A program made the translations under genes and the position numbers. Shown here one piece after another: positions 1 through 10,220 of a DNA stretch of 64,000 nucleotides (its first letter is position 1; every line of letters starts with the position of its first letter). The stretch comes from Oncomelania hupensis (lineage: Eukaryota; Mollusca; Gastropoda; Littorinimorpha; Pomatiopsidae), in the NCBI GenBank assembly GCA_036898135.1, contig CM072514.1, forward strand, positions 7,199,637-7,263,636, given 5' to 3'. The notes below the pieces were generated by a model. That model was given only the letters and a program-made list of their open reading frames with translations, did no database searches and was not told the origin of the DNA.

Positions 1-71
1 GTTTCTGACTGAATAAATGTTGACGAAGATGATGTCCACTCGTACCGCGCAGGTATTCATTCGTCGAATGT

Positions 72-632
72 TCTTTCCTATTCTATCCTATCCTATCCTA
101 TCCCGTAACTCGGAGGTCGTAGGGGCACCACAGATGATCGTTTAACCAGCGTGCTCCAGCTTTTTCTGTCCTCAGCAACCCTCTTGGCGTCGCTCAGTGT
201 CAAACCAGTCCATTTTCGAATCTTGTCCTCAAACCTCTTTTTCGGCCTCCCTTTTCTTCTACCTCTTTGCACTGTGCCTTGCAGGATGGACTTTGCAAGG
301 CCTCATGATCTAGTGACGTGGCCATACCATCGGAGTTTCTGTTTCTTCACCATTGTGAGCAGGGCATTGCGTTGCCTAATGAATTGCGTGATGGTCTGTC
401 GGACTTCGTCGTTGGTGATATGCTGGGTATAGCAAATGCCCAGAAGTCTTCTGTAGCACCTCATCTCCATGCTTTGTAGTTTTCGTTGTAGATCTGCTTT
501 GAGGGTCCATGTTTCGCAAGCGTACATAAAGGAAGATGGAGATGACAAGGGAGCGCAGCAGCCTTACCTTGGAATATAGACTGATGGTCCTGCCTTTCCA
601 AATGGGATTCAACCTAGTCAAGGCCGCTGTTA
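72..632 (-). mobile_element. RTE-like LINE, 3'-terminal fragment
   Basis: Read on the minus strand this encodes the C-terminal part of the reverse transcriptase ORF found intact at 37453-39168, including the stretch around RLLGI..TQHITNDEVRQ and KLRWYGHVTRS. It ends in the same 3' tail of repeated GGATA (here TATCC at 85-105). It is 5'-truncated, as LINE copies usually are, and carries frame breaks, so it is a dead copy. It lies head-to-head with the plus-strand fragment at 1022-1485 inside intron 1. Confidence 0.85.
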
Positions 633-1021
633 CGTTGGAGACGCGTGCGATGGTAGGTTTACGTGTGAAATGCGCACAATAATAGGCTTGCGTGTGTGAC
701 GCGCGCGATAGATCAGATCGTTTTGATTTGCTAAGCATGCAGTAATAGAGTGTATTTATCTTTGATTTGATTTTGCCTTGTTATTAGAAGAAGCTTTGTA
801 TAACTTTGGTGTTTTTAGTTGGTCGATATTATTTGAGAATTTTCTAGAATTGGTTGTTTACTATCGATCGAAGCGTATGGATAATTCTAGTGGTAACCAC
901 GAGACGCTTCCATCCCAAATAAGGTTGTGTGACGTGAGACAGTGATGATGAAATTACTTTTGATTGGTTGTGGTGTTTTATGCAGGGGTATTCTCGCTTG
1001 TTCTGGAGTATAGAGAGAGAC

Positions 1022-1485
1022 TATATAGGAGCCATTGCATCAGACAATGGGTCCCTACAGGAAAACCTCTCCAGGATCGCACAAACAACTGCTGCCCTGG
1101 CAAAGTTGAAGCCCATTTGGAAAGTTATGACCATCAGTCTATATTCTAAGGTAAGACTGCTGCACTCCATCTTCATATATGCTTGGGAAACATGGACCCT
1201 CACAGCAGATCTACAACGAAGAACACAAAGCATGGAGTTGAGGTGCTACAGAAGACCAACGACGAAGTCCGACAGACCATCACACGTGGCCACGTCACCA
1301 GATCACAGGTCTTGCAAAGACCATTCTGCAAGGCACAGTGCAAGAAGGTTGAAGAAGAGGGAGACCGAAAAAGAGGTGGGGGGGGGGGACAACATTCGAG
1401 AATGGACTGGTTTCACACTGAAACGATCATCTGTGGGGCCCCTACGACCTCCGAGTTACGGAATAGGAAAGGATAGGATTGGAAG
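1022..1485 (+). mobile_element. RTE-like LINE, internally deleted 3' fragment
   Basis: The translation matches the LINE at 37152-39181 from the SRIAQTTAAL segment to the 3' end, with a deletion after RCYRR that removes the middle of the C-terminal domain. A poly-G run at 1378-1388 disrupts the ORF. It ends with the family's GGATA-type tail (1468-1482). It is the same family as 72-632 in the opposite orientation. Confidence 0.8.
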
Positions 1486-1833
1486 GCAATACAATATGTA
1501 GTGTAAAGTGAGATAAATAGCATGCAGCCAAATTCAGGCATGGCAAAAAAGGAATTATCACAGTTAAATAGGTGAAGAATCTAAGGGGAAAAAAGGAAGG
1601 AAGGAAAAAAGAAATTAAGACGAGACAAAGAAAGAGAGAAAGAAAGAAAAGGAAACTTACTAACCAACGTTGTATTGATAATTTGCAATATAAGCAAAAG
1701 CTACCTGAAGTTTGAAACCAACGACAACAATGGTTACGCTAATGGCAATAGCATAAGAAACAAAGAAAATCCTATTAAAGAAAGAAATGAAGAAAGAGAG
1801 AAGGAAAGATTTAAAGAAAGATGCAAAGAATAT

Positions 1834-1865
<32 letters not shown>

Positions 1866-1994
1866 AAAAGATAGAACGAATATTTTTTAAAAAAAAAGAA
1901 GAAAGAAAGAGAGGTTGGAGTGCACAAGTGATATTTCGCCATCAAAATGATTTTTTCTATCACCTAACGAGCCACTACATTTTCCTCTTAACAG

Positions 1995-2207
1995 AGAACG
2001 CAGCGTTAAATAAACAATGCAACATGTCGTCGTATTACATTTACAATGATGAGTTCAACCACTGCAGCGCTGCTATCAACGGAAACACGAATACGATGTA
2101 CGTGATAGGCAACTGTATTCACACAAGGGATGGTGACCATAATGCGTGGTGGACTGTGGATCTAGGTCAGAACTACACAGTGGAAAGGATCACCATCTTC
2201 GCAAGAG
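1995..2207 (+). CDS. Receptor copy 1, exon 2: F5/8C (fucolectin-like) domain, first half
   Basis: This exon is bounded by a TTTTCCTCTTAACAG acceptor and a GTCAGT donor and is phase 1 on both sides (213 bases). It encodes ALNKQC, a variable middle with HCSAAINGN and GNCIHT, then WWTVDLGQNYTVERITIFAR. The W(W/S)xVDLGxxYxVxxIxIFxR motif is the signature of F5/8 type C and fucolectin/tachylectin-4 (FTP) domains, which bind sugars or lipids outside the cell. The exon has the same length as its paralogue at 48652-48864, and the two differ mainly in the middle third. The domain is completed by exon 2951-3160. The likely product is a secreted-face recognition receptor; the ligand is unknown. Confidence 0.88.
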
Positions 2208-2284
2208 GTCAGTCATGATCCGAGTTGTAGAAAGGTAAAAGCACACACAAGTTCCCACTAGGAAGCCTTCCCCCTAGTTTAGCC

Positions 2285-2937
2285 TTGTCAGCGAAGAGCT
2301 GCTTCAAGCCAAACGTGATAGACGTAATGCTGAGAAACAGTGGCGAACTACTCGCCTTACAGTCCACCAACAAATTGACAAGAAAGCAAAACAGTTTGTT
2401 TCAGCTGACTTGTCCACCAAGCCAAAAGCCTATTCTATTGTACCAAAATTGATGAAGCGCAGTCTAGCAAAGAGTGGTATAAAATCACAAATGGTCTCTG
2501 TGCCAAAACAAAAGCCACTCATCTCCCCACCACATACCCCTCTTCTTATCTCCCCGGGGTTCTCTCCGACTTCTTTGTGAGTAAGATTGAAAAACTCAGA
2601 AAAGAACTTGACTCCCAGCCATCTGTTTCGTTTTCTCTTGGCAAGCCCTTTCAGGGCAAACCTTTCACTTCTTTCTCTCCTGTCACAGAGTCTGACGTCC
2701 TGAAAGTCGTTAAAGCCTCTGCTCCAAAAACTTGTGACCTAAATGCCATCTCTACCTCACTCCTCTTTGAATTTCTGGATATAGTCCTTCCTGCTCTCAC
2801 TCAAGTCATCAATAATTCTCTCACCTCTGGTTCTTTTCCTGACGTCTTCAAATGCGCTGTTGTCAAGCCTCTTCTCAAAAAGCTTTCTCTGGACCCAAAT
2901 GACCTAAACAAATTTAGACCTATATCAAATTTATCCT
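2285..2937 (+). mobile_element. CR1/Jockey-type LINE fragment in intron 2
   Basis: The plus-strand translation has the linker between endonuclease and RT (ELLQAKRDRRNAEKQWR) followed by the RT N-terminus (KTCDLNAISTSLLFEF, then VVKPLLKK and FRPISNLSF). This arrangement is typical of CR1/L2/Jockey-superclade LINEs. Frame breaks occur before 2577. The fragment stops abruptly at RPISNL, about 13 bp before the splice acceptor of exon 3, so the rest of RT is missing. It accounts for most of intron 2. Confidence 0.8.
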
Positions 2938-2950
2938 TTGTTTATAACAG

Positions 2951-3160
2951 CTTATAAATATCAGGAACGGATGACAGACATACTAGTGTCTGTAGACGAT
3001 GTTCTCGTGTACCAGTTTTCGACAAGTAACACGACGATAACCCTAACGACGGATATACAAGTCTCGTCAATAACAGCAGGAAGTTTTCTTCCAAAGAAAG
3101 GGCAACGAGTCAAGCTATCACGAAACGATCTACTGAACATCTGTGAAGTTCAAGTATGGG
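2951..3160 (+). CDS. Receptor copy 1, exon 3: F5/8C domain, second half
   Basis: The acceptor is TTTATAACAG and the donor is GTAAGT; both boundaries are phase 1, so it joins exon 2 in frame. The translation starts [14 protein letters not shown] and ends with [18 protein letters not shown]. The terminal (L)xxCEVQVxG is the classic C-terminal strand of the F5/8C/FTP fold, so exons 2 and 3 together make one complete domain of about 140 residues. The exon is flanked by a LINE fragment upstream and a 140-bp (AT)n tract starting 18 bp downstream. Confidence 0.88.
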
Positions 3161-3175
3161 GTAAGTCATCGCCGG

Positions 3176-3324
<149 letters not shown>

Positions 3325-3391
3325 GTGTATATGTGTATATATTTATAAGTATGTGTGTATTTGTGTGTATATGTGTGCATTTATGTATATA

Positions 3392-3453
<62 letters not shown>

Positions 3454-3457
3454 CATG

Positions 3458-3513
<56 letters not shown>

Positions 3514-3517
3514 CATG

Positions 3518-3555
<38 letters not shown>

Positions 3556-3559
3556 CATG

Positions 3560-3612
<53 letters not shown>

Positions 3613-3616
3613 CATG

Positions 3617-3667
<51 letters not shown>

Positions 3668-3681
3668 GTTGTTGTTGTTGT
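3392..3681. repeat. (ATT)n microsatellite with CATGAT interruptions
   Basis: This is about 275 bp of ATT trinucleotides with four ATCATGATT interruptions spaced 44-60 bp apart, ending in a short GTT run. The spacing suggests that larger blocks duplicated after the interruption arose. It has no coding meaning. Confidence 0.95.
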
Positions 3682-3912
3682 TATTATCACTACACTAATA
3701 TATACTTGTCCATGCGTGATTGTATGTTTATGTGAGTGTCTTTGTGGGCATGTGTATCTGTAAGGGAACGGATGAGTGAGTGAAAGACCGTCTAAAATCC
3801 CAAATTGTGTAAAGACGTAAAATGAAATAAATAAATTCCAAAACGTGGGGGCACTATTTATACGGATAGGTCCAACGGTACCCTCATTTATAGTGGTAGA
3901 AGTTGTAGTTGT

Positions 3913-3933
3913 TTATTATTATTATTATTATTA

Positions 3934-3997
<64 letters not shown>
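3913..3997. repeat. (ATT)n microsatellite
   Basis: This is a second ATT tract with one ATC variant. It ends about 30 bp before the tRNA-half array. Confidence 0.95.
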
Positions 3998-3998
<1 letters not shown>

Positions 3999-4028
3999 CA
4001 GTACTCTCTCTCTAAATGTGGCCTCTTT

Positions 4029-4813
4029 GCCGTAGCTCAGTGGTACAGTGTTGGCCTGGCACACCGCGGTAGCTCAGTGGTACAGTGTTCACCTGGCACA
4101 CCGCGGTAGCTCAGTGGTACAGTGTTCGCCTGGCACACCGCGGTAGCTCAGTGGTACAGTGTTCGCCTGGCACACCGCGGTAGCTCAGTGGTACAGTGTT
4201 CGCCTGGCACACCGCGGTAGCTCAGTGGTACAGTGTTCGCCTGGCACACCGCGGTAGCTCAGTGGTACAGTGTTGGCCTGGCACACCGCGGTAGCTCAGT
4301 GGTACAGTGTTCGCCTGGCACACCGCGGTAGCTCAGTGGTACAGTGTTGGCCTGGCACACCGCGGTAGCTCTGTGGTACAGTGTTCGCCTGGCACACCGC
4401 GGTAGCTCAGTGGTACAGTGTTGGCCTGGCACACCGCGGTAGCTCAGTGGTACAGTGTTGGCCTGGCACACCGCGGTAGCTCAGTGGTACAGTGTTCACC
4501 TGGCACACCGCGGTAGCTCAGTGGTACAGTGTTGGCCTGGCACACCGCTGTGCCAGCGGTAGCTCAGTGGTACAGTGTTGGCCTGGCACACCGCGGTAGC
4601 TCAGTGGTACAGTGTTCGCCTGGCACACCGCGGTAGCTCAGTGGTACAGTGTTGGCCTGGCACACCGCGGTAGCTCAGTGGTACAGTGTTGGCCTGGCAC
4701 ACCGCGGTAGCTCAGTGGTACAGTGTTCACCTGGCACACCGCGGTAGCTCAGTGGTACAGTGTTGGCCTGGCACACCGCGGTAGCTCAGTGGTACAGTGT
4801 TGGCCTGGCACAC
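4029..4813 (+). repeat. 37-bp tandem array of a tRNA 5'-half (A-box head), ~21 copies
   Basis: Each unit reads GCGGTAGCTCAGTGGTACAG followed by TGTT(G/C)(G/A)CCTGGCACACC. TAGCTCAGTGG is a canonical pol III A box and D-arm, and TTCGCCTGGCA resembles the anticodon arm of tRNA-Gly(GCC). One unit near 4547-4558 has an 11-bp insertion. Only the last unit continues into a T-arm-like segment (4814-4850) with GGTTCCAATACC, a near-B box. The array therefore looks like the head of a tRNA-derived SINE or tRNA pseudogene whose 5' half was tandemly amplified. No unit could fold as a full tRNA. Confidence 0.9.
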
Positions 4814-4860
4814 CCATGACCCAGGTTCCAATACCATGGTGGGCAACATAAAACGTGGCC
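4814..4860 (+). mobile_element. T-arm/B-box part of a tRNA-derived element
   Basis: The sequence directly after the last 37-bp unit holds CCCAGGTTCCAATACC, close to the pol III B box GGTTCNANTCC. Together with the last A-box unit it forms a tRNA-like promoter pair about 45 bp apart. It is probably what remains of a SINE. Confidence 0.5.
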
Positions 4861-4982
4861 GTTTTTCACAGTCCATCTTAGCAGTAGGATTGCTCTGGTG
4901 GCTCAGTGATGATTTAGGTCCCTAACCCCTCTTTTTTGTCATGGTTATCCCCGTCTGCCATATCGCTAATGGTGAGTGTTTA

Positions 4983-5696
4983 CGTTATACTTCAATGTTC
5001 ATTCCTTATCTCAGTGTGCAGTCCAGACTATTATGGAGCTAACTGTGACGTTATACTTCAATGTTCGTTATCTCAATGTGCAGGCCAGGCTATTATGGAG
5101 CTAACTGTGACGTTATACTTCAATGTTCATTATCTCAGTGTGCAGGCCAGGCTATTATGGAGCTAACTGTGACGTTATACTTCAATGTTCCTTATCTCAG
5201 TGTGCAGGCCAGGCTATTATGGAGCTAACTGTGACGTTATACTTCAACGTTCATTATCTCAGTGTGCAGGCCAGGCTATTATGGAGCTAACTGTGACGTT
5301 ATACTTCAACGTTCATTATCTCAGTGTGCAGGCCAGGCTATTATGGAGCTAACTGTGACCTTATACTTCAACGTTGGTTATCTCAGTGTGCAGGCCAGGC
5401 TATTATGGAGCTAACTGTGACGTTATACTTCAACGTTCATTATCTCAGTGTGCAGGCCAGGCTATTATGGAGCTAACTGTGACCTTATACTTCAACGTTC
5501 GTTATCTCAGTGTGCAGGCCAGGCTATTATGGAGCTAACTGTGACGTTATACTTCAACGCTCGTTATCTCAGTGTGCAGGCCAGGCTATTATGGAGCTAA
5601 CTGTGACCTTATACTTCAACGTTCGTTATCTCAGTGTGCAGGCCAGGCTATTATGGAGCTAACTGTGACGTTAAACTTCAACGTTCGTTCTCTCAG
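4983..5696 (+). repeat. 62-bp tandem array carrying the acceptor and 5' edge of an EGF exon (12 units)
   Basis: Landmarks AACTGTGA fall at 5041, 5103, 5165, 5227, 5289, 5351, 5413, 5475, 5537, 5599, 5661 and 5723, an exact 62-bp period. Each unit holds intron sequence (ACGTTATACTTCAA), an acceptor (TTATCTCAG) and about 35 bp of exon encoding CRPGYYGANC. The first unit differs most and encodes CSPDYYGANCD. Only the twelfth unit runs on into the full EGF exon at 5697-5795, so the first eleven are truncated decoys lying upstream of the real exon. Confidence 0.92.
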
Positions 5697-5795
5697 TGTG
5701 CAGGCCAGGCTATTATGGAGCTAACTGTGAGGCTTGCAGACCTGAGTGCAGTAACACTCCTTGTGACGACATTGGTCAACTAAACACATGCCCTG
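5697..5795 (+). CDS. Receptor copy 1, exon 4: EGF-like module
   Basis: The acceptor is TCTCTCAG and the donor is GTAAGT; the exon is phase 1 on both sides. It encodes CRPGYYGANCEACRPECSNT followed by PCDDIGQLNTCPG. The G(Y/F)YGxNC core and dense cysteines match the EGF-like repeats of MEGF10/CED-1/scavenger-receptor-F type proteins. It follows the F5/8C exons in frame. It is the only unit of the upstream 62-bp array that keeps a complete exon body and a good donor, so it is the copy most likely to be spliced in. Confidence 0.85.
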
Positions 5796-8356
5796 GTAAG
5801 TCACTCTTTCTGTGGACAAAGTGAACCAATGTTATATCTGTACTCGTAAATAAATAAACAAATATATAAATTGCATGTTAGTGTGTGGTTTGCTGAATTA
5901 TGTATATGATCTCCCAAACGTATTGTAATAGTACAACAAATAAAAAAATATACATCCCTGAACATTAGTACGTTTTGCTAATTTTATGGTTCTCTTCTTT
6001 CTCACTCAAAGCAGTAGAATAATAACTAAAACGGAATTCAAGAACATATATGTCCTAAAGTAATAAAATATTAAATAGCTGAACTATATTTTTTTTCTGA
6101 AGCAATCCCGTTTACGTGTGACAGAAAATTACACTTATCAATTTGTGAAAATGTCTTATGCATTTACAAAATTAGTTTCAATATTAAATTTCCAACAAGT
6201 AAATCACAAAAAAATATAAATATTCAAATTACTATGGCTGTCATGAACAGAATCCAGAATCATCACATGAAAAACTGAAATAGCCTACACAGTAACACAC
6301 TATTTTAAGTCACACAAAATAAGCATTCACTCATTTTTCACAGCCTATCTTTCATTCCACCAATACACCATATCCTAGTCCTATTTCATCCAATAACAGA
6401 CATTCACAGACACATACAAAAACAGCCTTCTGTTCTCCAGTCTTTATATAGCCGAGTCTCATCACCAAAATATTAATGAACTAGGAAATATAGTACCAAC
6501 GCAAAGCAAATACATACGCCACGCGCCTATGTCAACAGCCATCGCTTGTATCCTAACTGTATAAACACATGATGTATACACAAATGTAAATATTTACCAA
6601 TTCATTCGTGACAACTTTCCCTTTCCCCCATTTAAAAAAATCTTTAACCGACGGAGGACAAAGAATTTTTATTTCACCCCCCCCCCCCAAAAAAAAAAAA
6701 AACAACAACAACGGTATAACAAAAGAAAAGACTCCAACTTTACTCAATGTTAATTATAAGACTAGCAATAAGGTATGATCTCCACGATCAAAACCTGTCA
6801 TTTGTCACCCGCGACAACTGCTTAAAGCTATCTACAGACAAGGAAAACAAATCATGGGATATAACATCAGATGTACTCCCAGATAACTGCCCTCTTCAAT
6901 ATATGCATGAATTCTCAAGATTCAAGTCACTTCTATTTAATAAGTTAGTAAAGTGGTCATATCAATTTTTTGAATGATCGGGAAATCAAAGGAGGTCGAA
7001 AATCACACAGTCTCTTTCCCTCATCTAACGGATTTTTTTAAATAAATGATGATAATAAGGGGCCTTAGAACACAGTTTGTAGTTTGGAACTGGCTATGGT
7101 CTTCACTCTGTAGGTAGCCGAAAATATATAATCAGAACGGTAAACAAATGAGAAGATCAATCCAGATAAATTCTTACAGCGATTAGTAAAAATGTTACAG
7201 ACACAACAGCAATCATCAACAGTACAAATCACAGTCTTTGTTTTGGAACCGGTCACGTACCATTTCGATGTTTGCAATGCCTCGCTCACACATCACATTT
7301 TAAAACGTATTTTCACCAGTTTTATAGAACACAGTACGTCTACAAAACAAGACAGTAAACCCCAAACTCAGGGAGTGAAAACATTTTGTTAAAAACACCG
7401 GATCCTAGACACAAACACTGTAAAATCATCACTCAAACTTTGATCTGAACAGCACCATCGGAAACAATGGCGACTTTCAAGTTTCTAACTGCGTCGAAAC
7501 TTTAAAAAATAGATGTTGACTGGAAAACCTTCTATCTGATGGAAGTAATAAATCAATAAAAACACCATAATCCACAATTTTTAAACTGTCAATAGCAAAA
7601 TTCCAAAATTCCACGGTAACATATCAAGAATAATAAAAGTTTTTACGGAATAGGACCAGCCATTGTTGCTAACAAACCACAGGCACCGGAAGTCCAACTG
7701 TGAGCATGTCATGGTGTTGTCCAATGGCTTATGTGATGGTCTGTCGGATTTCGTTGTTGTTGTGCTGTGTATAGGAAATGCCCAGAAGTCTTCTGTAGCA
7801 CCTCATCCCCATGCATTTTATTCTTCGTTGTAGATCTGCTGTGAGAGTCCATGTTTCGCAAGCGTATAGGAAGATGGAGATGACAAGGGAGCGCGCAGCC
7901 TTACCTTGGAATATAGACTGATGGTCCTGTCTTTCCAAATGGGCTTCAACCTTATCAGGGCAGCAGTTTGTGCGATCCTGGAGAGGACGTTCTTTCGGGA
8001 TCATTGTCGGATACAATGGCTCCTAAATATTTGAAGCTGTGCACTGTGTTGAGGGATTGGCCTTGCACTTTGATGTCCACGTTGATGCCTTTGGTGTTGT
8101 TAGTTATCATCTTGGTCTTCTCTGCACTTCTCGGAAAAGTTATTGTTTTTTTTTAAACTGATGATGATAAGGGACCTTAGAATACAGTTTGTAGTTTGAT
8201 ACTGGACGTTATATTAGATAGAAAAATTTAGGATACTATTACGACATTATAATTAAAATGTCTTTAAATATTACTAATTTTACATTAGGTATAAATATGG
8301 CAATGTGGTAACAAGACAGTAAGGTATATTATTCTAATTGATACATCGACTTTCAG
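5796..8356 (+). other. Intron 4, AT-rich, with a LINE fragment and a short direct repeat
   Basis: No exon is visible. The stretch is AT-rich with poly-C/poly-A at 6677-6703. A 50-bp sequence around CTTAGAACACAGTTTGTAGT occurs at 7040-7092 and again, with a few changes, at 8155-8207. The RTE fragment at 7700-8135 lies between the two copies. Confidence 0.7.
7700..8135 (-). mobile_element. RTE-like LINE fragment, both ends missing
   Basis: The minus-strand translation matches the same family as 37152-39181, from the region of KTKMITNNT to RQTIT.., with frame breaks. It lacks the 3' tail as well as the 5' part. Confidence 0.8.
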
Positions 8357-8500
8357 ACTGTGACAACCAGCATTACGGCGTCAACTGTAATAACACGTGT
8401 GGCGCAGGTTGTAATGGTGGTACTTGTGACTCAGTGTCAGGACGCTGCATCATCAGCAAATGTCTGGCTGGCTTTCAACAGACGCCACAGTGTGACCAAG
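8357..8500 (+). CDS. Receptor copy 1, exon 5: EGF-like module
   Basis: The acceptor is GACTTTCAG and the donor GTGACA; it is phase 1 on both sides (144 bases). It encodes DNQHYGVNCNNTCGAGCNGG, then TCDSVSGRCI..KCLAGFQ..PQCDQ. Eight cysteines with GxxCxGGTCD and GRC match EGF/laminin-EGF-like repeats of the MEGF family. This is the last extracellular exon before the membrane exon, so copy 1 has only two EGF-like modules, far fewer than MEGF10. Confidence 0.88.
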
Positions 8501-8830
8501 GTGACATTTATTTGATGTTTTCGACACTTTCCCCGAATAAATTACGTAATTCATTAGAGATAGTAGTAGTCATCCTCGTTCTGCGGTCCTTCAGGCGTTT
8601 ATTTAATCGCATGGCGTGAGTACTTATCACAATCGTTCACACTGATTTCCATCAATGATGTTTCTGAAATAAAGGTTGGAGAGGGTAAGGAGTTTTTGCA
8701 ATTATATTTGTCTTCTTCGCTCCCTGCATGGGAAATCCCGGGTTACTATAACAGGACGTCATGTATGATGTAGCAGACCACGAAGAATGTATATTTTTTG
8801 GCATTTTAAAATTAGGCCTCTGAGCTATGC

Positions 8831-8831
8831 T

Positions 8832-8867
<36 letters not shown>

Positions 8868-9240
8868 TCATTGTTATATAGCGTTTTTTTAGCTCTAGAT
8901 CTGCTCAAGGCGCTTGCCGATACAGGATCTAACTCAAGACGCCCACTTGCTGCCTTGACCACACAGTCTGACACTCAGACCACAGGGCACCATCCTAGGC
9001 GACCGGGATGGTGGAGAAAGGAAATCTATGCACTGAAACAACCATCAGTCTTTGCCACAGATTAATAAAAATATTTATGAGCTCTAGTGAGAAAGGGCGC
9101 TGTATGTTAATTATTAATATTATTAATAGCAACAGCAAGATGGCCAGTGCTCACAGCCAATGTGTATGCCCGGGCCACAAACACGCAACCTTTGAATACG
9201 ATCTCGCCACTCTACAAACTGAGCTATCCCATGTGTCGAC
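8831..9240 (-). mobile_element. tRNA-derived SINE, minus strand, with (TTTA)n tail
   Basis: On the minus strand the element begins near 9240 with GGGATAGCTCAGTTTGTAGA, a good A box, followed by a degenerate B box (AAGGTTGCG). The body ends in AAGGCGCTTGAGCAGATC and GCGCTATATAAC and then a TAAA repeat tail (8870-8831 on the plus strand). A tRNA head, an unrelated body and a short-repeat tail define a SINE. A second, headless copy lies at 30395-30590. Confidence 0.7.
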
Positions 9241-9469
9241 AGGCAGGCGGCTATCAGGGCTGAATCATGTAGGAAACAAACGTTTCACCACGTGCACGGG
9301 AAATGTTTCTTTCGATTTCAGTTCAACGCATAAATACGACAAAGAAATGCACCCGAGGATGAATGACTGAATTGTGCATGTACCAGACATATTCACTTCT
9401 TCATATGTTTACAAAATACACTCTCAGAAAGCTTGCAGTTTTCTTTCTTCAAATCATGGACTTTGGCGA

Positions 9470-10030
9470 AAGAAAATTTTGATTTTGCCCGAGAAAGCAA
9501 ACTAGAACAAACAACGCGCCAGCACAGATACGATCGTTCTAAGAAATAAACCAGGGAATCACCACGAAAAATATTTTCGTTGAGTTGCAAAAGTCTCTTG
9601 TGTTGGTTTTCGCTGTTTTGATATTGATCCCGACCGAAAAAGTAAACACGAACTAGCGTCGCCTGACGCAAGGGCGATCGTTCTAAACAATAAACCAGGG
9701 AATCACCGAAAAAAATATTTTCATTGATTTGCAAGAAGCCAATACTTTTAGTGTTCTCGATTTTTATTTTTTTTTCGACCGAAAAAGTAAACAGGAACTA
9801 ACCTCGCGCAAGCACAGATGCGATTGTTCTAAAAATAAACCAGGGATTTACCACAAACAATATTGTCGTTGAATTGCAAACAGTCCATACTGTTGGGTTT
9901 CGCGGTTATGATTTTGATTTCGACCGAAAAAGTAAACAGGAACTAACGTCGCGCAGGTCCAGATGCTGTCGTTATAAAAATAAACCAGGGAATCACCACG
10001 AAAAATATTCTCGTTTAGTTGCAAAAACAC
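9470..10030. repeat. ~145-bp tandem repeat, 4 copies
   Basis: The landmark AATAAACCAGGGA recurs near 9541, 9688, 9833 and 9978, each followed by AATATT(T/C)TCGTT-like and GACCGAAAAAGTAAAC motifs. The units have diverged by substitutions and small indels. The array lies in intron 5, about 90 bp before the transmembrane exon. Confidence 0.8.
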
Positions 10031-10120
10031 TCCCTAATACTTAATAGTTACGGGCAAGAAACACTACTTTTTGTTGAATAACATGTAACTGATTATAATC
10101 ATCTATTATTCTCCTTTCAG

Positions 10121-10220
10121 AAACCGTTTCTGAGCCCTCTGAGAATCTGGTAGGACCTATAGTTGGTGCCATTCTGGGTGTTGGCGTTCTCATATGTGGC
10201 ACTCTGCTGGTAGTTTTCAG
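10121..10220 (+). CDS. Receptor copy 1, exon 6: transmembrane segment
   Basis: The acceptor CTCCTTTCAG is followed by 100 bases ending at a GTAAAC donor. It enters in phase 1 and leaves in phase 2. It encodes TVSEPSENLVGP and then a hydrophobic stretch of about 22 residues (IVGAILGVGVLICGTLLVVF). This is a single-pass helix, placed exactly where a type I receptor needs it, between the EGF exons and a basic cytosolic exon (SWKRR at 14583). Confidence 0.9.

Larger units (their letters stand above)
1..1994 (+). other. 3' part of intron 1, receptor gene copy 1
   Basis: The first 70 bases match 35028-35097, which lie about 15 nt inside the intron that follows the signal-peptide exon of copy 2. 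The last 300 bases (about 1660-1994) match 48470-48651, just before exon 2 of copy 2. This stretch is therefore the paralogous intron 1, and the first exon of this copy should end just off the left edge. It holds two RTE-type LINE fragments, a purine-rich stretch at 1590-1660 and a (CAA)n run at 1834-1864. No other gene is seen. Confidence 0.75.

Noticed and set aside
4029..4813. A cluster of about 21 tRNA genes, or a CRISPR array
   Set aside because: Each unit is only 37 bp and lacks a T-arm, so none folds as a tRNA. There are no unique spacers, so it is not CRISPR.
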